From: Bradyrhizobium sp. SSBR45G | GTDB taxonomy: Bacteria > Pseudomonadota > Alphaproteobacteria > Rhizobiales > Xanthobacteraceae | NCBI RefSeq assembly: GCF_030159255.1 | Contig: NZ_BSCT01000003.1 | Location: 248,001-312,000 of the forward strand | Reading direction: 5' to 3' | Length of the DNA stretch: 64,000 nt | Program-made: the position numbers and the translations under genes | Shown: positions 42,066 through 50,800 of the stretch, piece by piece | Numbering within the stretch: position 1 is the first letter of the stretch | How the letters are laid out: each line of letters starts with the position of its first letter | The notes under the pieces: generated by a model | Told to the model about the DNA's origin: nothing | The model's input: only the letters and a program-made list of their open reading frames with translations | Databases searched by the model: none

Positions 42066-44132
42066 CTAGTTCGGTTTGAGCGTGACGGCGGCGGTTGCGG
42101 CGAGCGTTGCGGTTGCGGCCGGCGGATTGATACGGGTCGCGGTGATCGAGAACGTGGTGGCCGCGCCGATCGGATCGGTGATGAACACCAGCGTGTCGCC
42201 ATTGCCCTGCTGCGCCGCGCCGACCGGGGCGCCGGCCGCGACCAGCTGATAGCTCATCTCGGTCTGCGTCCTGTCGACGAGGATCTTGGTCCGGTTGCCG
42301 GCGGGCACCGCGGCATCGCCGGCACGGACGGGGCACGACGGATCGGGCCGCACGGCGACCGTGAAGCGCATCCTGCGCCGCACGGGAATCGGCGCCTTGC
42401 TCGTCGCTGACAGCACCAGCACGGTATCGTTGGCGATCGCGGCCGAGGCGAAGTCGAGCGCCTGACCGTTGCCGTCGCGCGCCGCGCCAATCGCAACGTC
42501 ATTCGGCATGGCTTCCTGGAACAGCGCATAGCTGTCGGTGGCCGCGCTCGCCGGCACCGCGACATGGGCGATGCCGCCGCGATCGATCAATCCGGCCGTG
42601 AGCTGGGCGGCCGGCACGGCGGCGATGACCACCGGGTTCGGCAGATCGATGCCGACGCGGCTCTGCGCCACCATCGCGCCGACGGTCCAGGAGCTGCCGA
42701 CGGCGGCGGCGCCGGTGTCGACGATGGGCGGCAGCGGCGGCTGGCCGTCACGTGCGACCGCGAAGTCGACCTCCAGCTCGAGCTGGCCGATGCCCTTGTT
42801 GGCGGCGGGATCGTCCGGACTGCGCTGATGCACATAGGCTGGAAGAATGCCGGGCACGGGAGGCGTCGGCCGCGGCGTGTAGTAGACGCCGGGCTGGCCC
42901 CCGGCGATGGTCATCGCGCCGTCGCTCGCCGCCCCCGCGAGCGTCACGGTGACGCCGAGCTCGGGCCGGGGGTTCGGGCGCACCAGCACCGCAAGTATCT
43001 GGCGCAGCCAGATCCAGGACGAGAATGATGCTGCGCCGTTCGTATGAGTCTTGTGGGCCGCGATCGCGATGACGCTGTCGGCGGTAGCAAGCGGCAACGT
43101 GAGCCGCAGGTCGGCATTGCCTCCGGCCTGCCAGTCGATGCCGAGCGTGAACCCCTGCGGCACGACGCTCGGATCCACTGTTGCCAGCGGCGGCAGGCGG
43201 ATCATCGCGTCCGGCTGTCCCGGCACCGGCACGGCGAGCAGGCCGGGACCAGGAGCCGCGCCTTGCGCGAAGGCCGCGTCGGGCAGGCGCAGCATCACGG
43301 CGCGATACTCGACCCCGCTCTGGGCGGCGGCGAGCTTCACCTTCGGCACCGCCTGGAAGTCGACGACGGCGCCGGGCTCCGGCGTCAGCACGAGATCGGG
43401 ATTGGCCCTGACGAAGACGGGCAGGCGGATCGCGAGAATCTTGGTCTGCGGCGGACGTGCCAGGGCGGCATCGAAGGTCTTGGTCGCGCGGATCCTGATC
43501 TCGGTGTCGGCCTGCAGCGGCTTGCTCGGGAGCTCGATCGGTCCGCCGGTGCCGCGGACGACCTGGTTTCCGACCGACACGATGTCGTCCTGGGCGGCCG
43601 CGGCGACGTCTTCGGGATTCGCCGGATCGCCGCCCGCAAAGCGGACCAGCCGATAGTCGACACCGTCCTGACTCGACGGCAGTCGCACCGTGACGGCCGT
43701 GTTGTAGTCCAGGACCCGCGGCGACGGCCCGTCCTGGGGCAACAGGATCGCCGCCAGCGACCCATCGAGGCCGACCTTGACGCCGGCCGTCTCCAGCAGG
43801 TCCGCCTCGCGTCCGCTCGGTGCGCGCGCATGGATCGTGAAGGTGACGTCGTCGCGGATCGGCGGTGTCGTCAGCGCCACCGTGGCGCCCGTGCCGAGGA
43901 GCGTGGCGCCGACGGCATCGCCGGCCTTGTTGCGCAATCCGTATTCGACGCCTTTCTCGCTGCTTTCGACCTTGATCGTGGCGATGTCGTTGAAGGCCAC
44001 GGTCAGCCGCTCGTTCGGCACCGGTAGGTCGCGCACCGGATAGGTCTCGCCGAGCCGGAGCGCGTCGAGCATGCGATTGCGCGCCTCGCGCAGGCGCAGC
44101 ACCGTGGTGGTGCTCGTGGTTGCGCCGCTCAT
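42066..44132 (-). CDS. eCIS-associated protein with repeated beta-rich domains
   Basis: This 688-residue protein has no recognised enzyme motif. It contains several repeats of the form VEYxL...G...GTGxxxxL...DxTFxIxA, for example near residues 60-110, 155-220 and 290-340. The repeats end with beta-strand-like segments (TFTIHARAP, EIRIRATK, TFSITATRI). This suggests a chain of Ig-like or similar beta-sandwich modules, as in fibre or baseplate spacer proteins. It sits between the tape-measure gene and the baseplate gene and overlaps the latter by four bases. It may decorate the particle or act in attachment. Confidence 0.7.
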   Translation of the reverse strand: MSGATTSTTTVLRLREARNRMLDALRLGETYPVRDLPVPNERLTVAFNDIATIKVESSEKGVEYGLRNKAGDAVGATLLGTGATVALTTPPIRDDVTFTIHARAPSGREADLLETAGVKVGLDGSLAAILLPQDGPSPRVLDYNTAVTVRLPSSQDGVDYRLVRFAGGDPANPEDVAAAAQDDIVSVGNQVVRGTGGPIELPSKPLQADTEIRIRATKTFDAALARPPQTKILAIRLPVFVRANPDLVLTPEPGAVVDFQAVPKVKLAAAQSGVEYRAVMLRLPDAAFAQGAAPGPGLLAVPVPGQPDAMIRLPPLATVDPSVVPQGFTLGIDWQAGGNADLRLTLPLATADSVIAIAAHKTHTNGAASFSSWIWLRQILAVLVRPNPRPELGVTVTLAGAASDGAMTIAGGQPGVYYTPRPTPPVPGILPAYVHQRSPDDPAANKGIGQLELEVDFAVARDGQPPLPPIVDTGAAAVGSSWTVGAMVAQSRVGIDLPNPVVIAAVPAAQLTAGLIDRGGIAHVAVPASAATDSYALFQEAMPNDVAIGAARDGNGQALDFASAAIANDTVLVLSATSKAPIPVRRRMRFTVAVRPDPSCPVRAGDAAVPAGNRTKILVDRTQTEMSYQLVAAGAPVGAAQQGNGDTLVFITDPIGAATTFSITATRINPPAATATLAATAAVTLKPN

Positions 44133-46192
44133 GGCGATGGCGCCGGCGTGCCGGCCTTGCCGCCGAGCCGGTCGGCAAGCCGGTGCTGCTGCAACGCCAG
44201 CAGGAGATCGTCATAGGTCGCGGCGAAGGCGGCGAAGGGGGCGGGGTCGAGCCAGAGCAGGTAGGCGGTCAGATGGGCGGGCGTCTCCTCGCGCATGATG
44301 CGCTGGATCATGGTTTCGAGCTCCCTGAAGCGCGCCGGGAAGACGAAGGTGAGCTGGGCCGTCCACGGATCGTTGCGCGGGGCCGCGGCGAGCAGCGGCA
44401 AGGCGTTGACCTCGTCCTGCGGCAGCACGCGCAGCAGGATGTGCTCGACCAGCAGGAAGCGGTTGCCGGCCTCCGCCGGCCAGCCGAGCCTGAGGCGCAC
44501 CCGGTCGATCAGGGCCGGCGATGATCCGGGCGCGAGCAGGTCGACGCCGGTGCCGCGCGCCGATCCGAGCTCGGGCATGCGGCGGAGGAATTCGCGCTTG
44601 GCCTGCAGCAGGCGGGCCGTCGCGCTGTCCGCATCGAGCGGCGCTGCCGTTCCCGGCAGTGACGGATCGTCGGTCACGGTCTCGGCGAACCGACCGAGCA
44701 GGTGGTTCAGCAGGCGGTTGCGCCGCTGCATGGCGCTCGGCGGCTGCGCGGGCTCGACCAGTTCGGCCAGATCGTCGAGGCCGAATCCGGCGTCGATGAT
44801 CGGATCGCGATCGGGATCGTCGCCGACGAGCTGGGCGGCATAGCTGCGCGGCGATGTCTCGTCGATGCTCAGCAGCGAGGCGACATAGCCGAGCTGGGCG
44901 AACTCGTTCGCCAGCAGCTGATCCAGCACGGTCAGATAGCCGCGCAGCTGGTTGGCCTCGGCCTTGCGTGCCTCGTCGGCGGAGTCGGGCAGGGCGCCGG
45001 CGCCGACGCCATAGAGCCGCGGCAGGTCGGTCTCGAGCGGCAGATAGTGCGCCACGTCCCGTTTTTGCCCTGCGCTGGGGATCAGATCGCGATCGGCAGC
45101 GCCGAGCGACGGAAACAATTGCGCGGTGCGCGCGCGCGTGCCGAAGGCGCCGATCACGCGCCCGGTATCGACGATCACCGGCTGGCGGTCCTTGACGAGC
45201 TCGATCTGGCTTGCGGTCAGATCGAGCCGCGCGGCGCCGGTTTCGTCGAGCGTCAGCGACCACGGCTCGCCGGACGCGCTGCCGGCGCGCGCGAGCAGGA
45301 TCCAGCGGACCGCGCGCACGCCGGGCACGCTCATGATCGCGCGGATCACGTCCGACGTATGCAGCGCGACGCGGCGCTCGGCGCCCGGCAAGGTCGTGGC
45401 ATCGACGAAGCCGCGCAGCAGCGGCGGGCCTTCGAAGATCTCATCGCTGCGCGCGCCGCGTCCCAGCGCCTGGTCGAGCCGGAGGAAGCCGACCGACGGC
45501 GAGATCAGCGCGCTGACCCGCTCGAAGATGCCGAGCAGCACGTCGGCGCCGTTCTCGGTTTCCCCGATCTCGACGGAGGCGCGCACCGCGACGGGCATCG
45601 GATCGAGCATGACGATATCGTCGAAGTCCTCGCATAGCGGCCGGTTGGCATAGAGGCGCTGCGCGACGGCGAGCCGGACCACCGAGGCATCGATGTCCTG
45701 GAGATCGGATTTTTCCACCAGCACGCGCCACAGGCCGCGCGGCACCACGGCCTCGCTGTTCGCCGGTGGCGTCGGGTCGCGATCGATCGTGATCGTCTTG
45801 GCGGCAGGATCATATCTGAGCGGCGGCGAGGTCCCGTCCGCGCCGACGATCCAGGCATTCTTGACGCCGGGCACGTCGAGCACGACGCGCCTGAGATCAT
45901 CCGGAGTGACCGCCCGGCAGGTCAGGGCCTGCGCCGGTGTGAACAGCCCGTTCGCCGTGTCGCTGCCCGCTTCGGCGAGCAGATCGGGGATCGGGTGGAA
46001 GGTGCGATAGCCGAGGTCGCTGAGGGCGTAGCACATCGCCTCCAGCAGCGTGATGCCGGGGTCATGGGCGTTGAAGTCGGTCCACTGGTCGCCGGCGATG
46101 CGTTCGAGCTCGGACAAGCCCTGCCGCAGCAGGGTCTTGAAATCGAGCAGCGGGTGCTCCGGCGGCCCGGTGGAGATCGGCATGGCGTCCAT
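44129..46192 (-). CDS. eCIS baseplate protein, Afp12-like (baseplate J family)
   Basis: This 687-residue protein begins MDAMPISTGPPEHPLLDFKT. It contains FNAHDPGITLLEAMCYALSDLGYRTF near residue 50, a typical opening of the Afp12/baseplate-wedge proteins. The rest has mixed alpha/beta content and a segment DVPGVKNAWIVGADG that recurs in gpJ-like wedges (VxGVxxAxV). It forms part of the hexagonal baseplate with the Afp11-like protein encoded at 47897-52273. GAGGG lies six bases before the ATG. It starts immediately after the small coiled-coil gene. Confidence 0.88.
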   Translation of the reverse strand: MDAMPISTGPPEHPLLDFKTLLRQGLSELERIAGDQWTDFNAHDPGITLLEAMCYALSDLGYRTFHPIPDLLAEAGSDTANGLFTPAQALTCRAVTPDDLRRVVLDVPGVKNAWIVGADGTSPPLRYDPAAKTITIDRDPTPPANSEAVVPRGLWRVLVEKSDLQDIDASVVRLAVAQRLYANRPLCEDFDDIVMLDPMPVAVRASVEIGETENGADVLLGIFERVSALISPSVGFLRLDQALGRGARSDEIFEGPPLLRGFVDATTLPGAERRVALHTSDVIRAIMSVPGVRAVRWILLARAGSASGEPWSLTLDETGAARLDLTASQIELVKDRQPVIVDTGRVIGAFGTRARTAQLFPSLGAADRDLIPSAGQKRDVAHYLPLETDLPRLYGVGAGALPDSADEARKAEANQLRGYLTVLDQLLANEFAQLGYVASLLSIDETSPRSYAAQLVGDDPDRDPIIDAGFGLDDLAELVEPAQPPSAMQRRNRLLNHLLGRFAETVTDDPSLPGTAAPLDADSATARLLQAKREFLRRMPELGSARGTGVDLLAPGSSPALIDRVRLRLGWPAEAGNRFLLVEHILLRVLPQDEVNALPLLAAAPRNDPWTAQLTFVFPARFRELETMIQRIMREETPAHLTAYLLWLDPAPFAAFAATYDDLLLALQQHRLADRLGGKAGTPAPSP

Positions 46193-46193
46193 G

Positions 46194-46430
46194 TCAGCCC
46201 TCGCTGGTCTCGCCGAGCTCTTCCGACAGCACCTGGATGGCGCCGCTGATGCGCAGCAGCGTCTCGCGCAGGTCGCGCACGCGCGCCTCGGCCTGCATCA
46301 GCTGGGTCTGGCCGTTGGCGAATTCCTCGCGCAACTGCGTCAGCCGCTCCTTGAGGCGGTCTTCCATGCTCGATTGCTCCGTCTCGGGCTGGCCCTCAGC
46401 TGTCTGATTTGTCGTGCCGACGACGAACAT
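46194..46430 (-). CDS. Small coiled-coil protein in the eCIS cluster
   Basis: This 78-residue protein starts at the ATG at 46428-46430, with a strong GGGAGGTG site. After a Thr/Gln-rich N-terminus, residues 22-72 form one charged helix with heptad-like spacing (MEDRLKERLTQLREEFANG, ARVRDLRETLLRISGAIQVL), so it is likely a coiled coil. A longer frame upstream is arginine-rich shadow. It may be a chaperone or connector for the fibre-like protein encoded just before it. The function is unknown. Confidence 0.75.
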   Translation of the reverse strand: MFVVGTTNQTAEGQPETEQSSMEDRLKERLTQLREEFANGQTQLMQAEARVRDLRETLLRISGAIQVLSEELGETSEG

Positions 46431-46432
46431 GT

Positions 46433-47863
46433 TCACCTCCCATGGACCATGACGAGAATTTCGCCTTGGCCGCTGGCGAGCGACGTCAGCGCCTTGCCGA
46501 TGATCGCACCGGCGCAGGTTGCGGGATCGTCGACCTTCTGCGCGTATCCGCGGGTCGCGCTCGTTGTCAGCAGGTCGCCGGCGACGATCGGTGCGATGTC
46601 GGCGTCCACCTTGCATGCGACGCGGCCGCACAGCGCGATCGGCACCTCCTCGGCCTCGATTCCCAGGATGAAGGCGGCGTCACCGGAGACGATGCCGACG
46701 GCGCGGCGATCGACGGCGCGGTCGCAGCGGCGAATCTTGCGATCGTGTTCGTCGAACACCGCGACGTCGCCGGGCACGAGCGGCTCGCCGGCCGGGAAAC
46801 GCTCGGCGACGTCGAGGCCGGTGGCCTGGAAACCCTGCTTGATGAAGACCGTGCCGGAGGAGTCGAGCCACAGATTGGGCTCGCCGCGGATGCCGTCATT
46901 GCCGTAGCGGCCGTTGGGCGAGGGATGACCGATCTTGATGATGTGGGCGCCCTGCGTCTTGAAGGGCCGCAACGAGGTGGTCTCGCCGGGATCGATCACC
47001 AGACGGTCGTCATTGCCGATCCGCAGCCGCACCGAGGTCGGCGAGTTCAGGAACGTCATCCCGAGATCGCCGCCGGCCGCGCTCTGCAGCAGCGCGTAAT
47101 TGCCGGCAGCTGCCTGATTGAGCGTCGTCACCCCGAAATGCATGTAGTTCCCGCCAGTCGGCCACGGACCGATGCCGAGCGATCCGAATTTCGCGACGCC
47201 CGCGACCTCGAGCAGGTTGGCGGGGGTCGCAGTGCCGATACCGACATTGCCGTTCGTCGTCACCACCATGCGATCGGCGTTCTTGATGCGCAGGCGAACG
47301 GCCACCGGCGAGTTCAGGTAGGTCGTGCCCAGGTCGGCGCCGGATGAGCTCTGCAGCAGCGCATAGTTCTGTCCCTGGGTCTGATCCAGCGACGTCACGC
47401 CGACGAACCCGTATTGCGAAGGGTTGGCCGGCCACGGGCCGATCACGAGCTGGGTGGCCTTGATGCGCCCGTTGACCTCGAGAGCTTCAGTTGGCGTGAC
47501 GACGCCGATGCCGACCGAGCCCGTCGCTGCATTGATCGCAAGGCGGCTGACGCCGTTCGGGTCGTTGAAGGACAGGCCCGGCTTCCCGGTCTGCGGATCG
47601 GCGGGGTTCGAGCGTGGCCGCAGCGACAGCGTCCAGGCGGGGCTGGCGTCGGTGATCTGCATGTAGAAGTTCAACGCCTTCTCGAAGTCGCCGACCGCCT
47701 CGATCGAGAGTGGCTCGCCACTTCCTGGCTTGATGACACCATCATCACGCTGGTTGAGCACGCTGTCGATCAACTGGGAAAATTGCTGCTCGGTCGGTAT
47801 CGCATTCTTGACGAAGTAGGATTTGAGCGCCGCCCGCGATTTCTTGTTGTCATCGATATTCAT
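46433..47863 (-). CDS. Tail-fibre-like protein with VGIGT repeats (Afp13-like candidate)
   Basis: This 476-residue protein has a soluble N-terminal part (AIPTEQQFSQLIDSVLNQRD) followed by two copies of a VGIG-x-x-TP-x-x-x-LEV motif (SVGIGVVTPTEALEV and NVGIGTATPANLLEV). There is a repeated IGPWPxxxxYxxxGVTxLxQ segment about 95 residues apart. Such motifs are typical of trimeric phage and eCIS tail fibres. The C-terminal part, GEPLVPGDVAVFDE to the end, resembles the self-contained C-terminal domains of fibre proteins. It probably carries receptor recognition. GAGGTTCCC precedes the ATG. Confidence 0.8.
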   Translation of the reverse strand: MNIDDNKKSRAALKSYFVKNAIPTEQQFSQLIDSVLNQRDDGVIKPGSGEPLSIEAVGDFEKALNFYMQITDASPAWTLSLRPRSNPADPQTGKPGLSFNDPNGVSRLAINAATGSVGIGVVTPTEALEVNGRIKATQLVIGPWPANPSQYGFVGVTSLDQTQGQNYALLQSSSGADLGTTYLNSPVAVRLRIKNADRMVVTTNGNVGIGTATPANLLEVAGVAKFGSLGIGPWPTGGNYMHFGVTTLNQAAAGNYALLQSAAGGDLGMTFLNSPTSVRLRIGNDDRLVIDPGETTSLRPFKTQGAHIIKIGHPSPNGRYGNDGIRGEPNLWLDSSGTVFIKQGFQATGLDVAERFPAGEPLVPGDVAVFDEHDRKIRRCDRAVDRRAVGIVSGDAAFILGIEAEEVPIALCGRVACKVDADIAPIVAGDLLTTSATRGYAQKVDDPATCAGAIIGKALTSLASGQGEILVMVHGR

Positions 47864-47896
47864 GGGAACCTCGCAATCGCCATCATCTGTGAACTT

Positions 47897-50800
47897 CTAA
47901 CCAACGATGAAATCGAGCTCGACCTTCATGTAGTTGATCCCCTTGAACTGATCGGCCGGATAGATCTCGTCGGCGATCAGGTCGATCTCGTGCCGTCGCG
48001 CCGCCACCAGCACGGCGTCGGGCCGCTCGGAGCCGACGCTGTCGCCGTCGGGTCTCCCCGGCGCCGCCAGCGTGAAGGTCTCGCCGTCCTCGCTGGAGAA
48101 CAGCTTGATCCCGGCGACGTAGTCGACATAGGCGCGCTGGTCGATGAAGTTGACGATGCTGCTGGCATAGATGCGGCGTCCGATCATGATGTCGGCGCCG
48201 TCGTCGAACGCCCAGGGCGAGAGGAAGCGGTTGAGGTCATCGCCCAGCCGCTGCTTCCACAGCGCCGGATTGCTCTGGTCGACGAAGCGCACGCCGACGC
48301 GGATGCGGACCTGGACGTATCTGGCGTTCTCGACGCTGAGCCGCGCGGACCCCGGCAGCAGCGGCGCCAGATAGTCGGCAATGTCCGCCAGCAGCGCCGA
48401 GGAGGCCTTGGGCTCGAACGGATCGAACAGGCTCTTGCCGCGAATGTTCGGAATGACGACCAGCCGCACGAGGCCGAGCGCGTCGCGCTCGTCGATCGCG
48501 GCCTCGTTCGAGGTCGCCGGCAGGCACTTGACCTTGTAGATCTCGGGAAAGCGGCGCAGCACCAGCCGCTCATAGTCCCAGGCCGTGACCGCACGCTGCT
48601 TGTGCCGCAGCCGCTCGCTCGACGACGCATAGAAGGCGGCAGGATCCTCGGCGGGCCGTCCGCCGAACGAGGCGTAGGGCTGGCGGACCGCGGCGACGCC
48701 GGGCAGCGGTGCGAACAGCGCCTTGATGGCCTTGGGCGGCAAAGGGGTGAGGTCGACGGCGGCCGTGTCGGCCAGCTCGCGGGTGGCGAGCGCCGCCTGG
48801 GGATGAATCGCGATCGTGTCACACACGGCGCGGGCCCCGACAGGCACGCTGGCGCGCAGCCAATAGGGGCCGAGGGGAAGCCGTGCGTCCGGACTGGCCT
48901 GTGGAAGCGCGAAGGTGATGATGCCGGAATTGATCAGCCCGCGCGTGCCGTCCTGCAGCACGGCCTCGCCGGGCAGCTCGGCCCAGCCGTTCTGATCGAG
49001 CACGCTCCAGCGGATCTGGGGATGATCGACGTCGGCATCGGCGCTGCCCTCGGCCATCTGGAACAGCAGCGACAGCGTCTCCGGCGGCCGCAGGCCGTCG
49101 AGGCCGATCAGCAGTTCGCCTTCATTGCCGTAGTCGGGCAGCAGCGGAACGCCGGAGGCCGCGGCGCTGGCCTCTGCGGTCCCGAACGGATGCAGGTGAA
49201 GCACCATGTCGGACGACGGGCCCTGCTGATAGGCCTCAATGCGGATCTCGTGTCCGGCGAGGAGGTCGAGCGTCAGCGACTTCAGCTTGGGTGTGTAGGG
49301 CAGGCCGACGGCGTAGCTGGCCGCATTGATCGTGCCGCCGTTCTTGGCGAACACCGCGGCGTCGACCGCCAGCGCGATGGCCTTGGTGGCGGCCAGCGCG
49401 GGATAGTCGCGGTGGCCGAATCCCACCGACAGCTCCAGCCGCAGCGCGTGCGGCAGGTTGCGGGCCGAGGCCGCCGCAGCCGGGGGGACGGCATAGGGCA
49501 GCACGGTATCGCTGATGTTATCGATCTTCAGCGTCTGCGGCTTGCTGGCATCCTGCGTCCGTCCGCTTCGGTCGGCTGGATCGCTGATGAACAGAGCGCT
49601 GGCGTCGCCCTGCGGCGTGATCGACGGCCCGGAGATCAGGCTGACCTTGGTCGTGAACGGATCCAGCTGATAGGCTTTGTAGGTCTCCTTGAGATTTGCG
49701 GGGCCGCCCATCCAGTCGAGCCGCAGCCTGGCCGCCCGCAGCCGTTTGTTCAGGAGATCGGGATGCCCGACCCAGAGCATGGCCCCGGCCTCGGGCTGCG
49801 GGCCGAACGGCTCGAACGGTCGCTTGCCGTCGAGCGGGCCCAGATCGTTCTCCAGCACCAGCGGCCCGAGCGGCTCGCCGCTCGGTGCCGGCAGGACGTA
49901 GGACCCGATGGCCGCACGCATATGGATGCGCGCCAACCGCAGCGAGCGCAGCCGCGCGTAGCGGATCACCCAGCGCTTGAGTGTGCCGTCCCAGATCTGG
50001 CGCAGCGTCAACCGGACCACCGGCCACGGGCATGAGGCGAGCGCCTGCGCCGCCGGCAGCGGCGCGATCGCCGGCATCGTGGCGGGCAAGGTCAGGCGAA
50101 CGCGCAGCCCGATCAGCTTGGTCGTGCCGGGGATCGGCGCGATGTCGTCGAGCTTGCTGTAGTCGATGCCGGCATCGCCGGTGACCTCGATCTTGTCGGC
50201 GCCGAGCGTGACGAAGCCGTCGGCCGTGCTGACCTGAACCGAGAACGGTTGCTCCGGCGCGACCACGATCGCGCCGCCGCCGTCATCGTAGAAGCCGAAC
50301 ACCAGGGTGATCTGCCGCGTCCCCGCGCTGAGCGCGAATAGCGGCGAGCCGATCGCGACACCGATGGTTTCGGGCGGCGCTTGGTCGGGTGATTGCGCGG
50401 GCGGGGCTGCGCCGAACGTCTTCCAGCGCGTGTCGAGCTCCGCGCTGGGATGGACGATGGAGGCGTCGGCATAGGCGTACAGATTGAGCCAGTCCTGGCG
50501 CTGCGGCTGCGGATCCGGCAGCTGCGTGCGCTTGCGCGACGCGCGTTCGAGGATGTCGTAGACCTGGACCCATTGATTGGGGCTCGCGGTCTTCGGCGCG
50601 TCGGCGACGGCTTTGAGGACCTGCATGTCTGCGGCCGAAACCCAATCCTTCAGGTCCTCGAGCAACTGGATCGCCGTGGCGCTGCTCGATCTCCCGGCGG
50701 CGTCGATCAGGATCTGTCGGAGCCCGGTCTCAGGATCGACCGCGGCCTCGCGCATCTTGCGCAGGGCCTCGCGCCGCGCTGCAAAGACCTTTTTGCGCAA

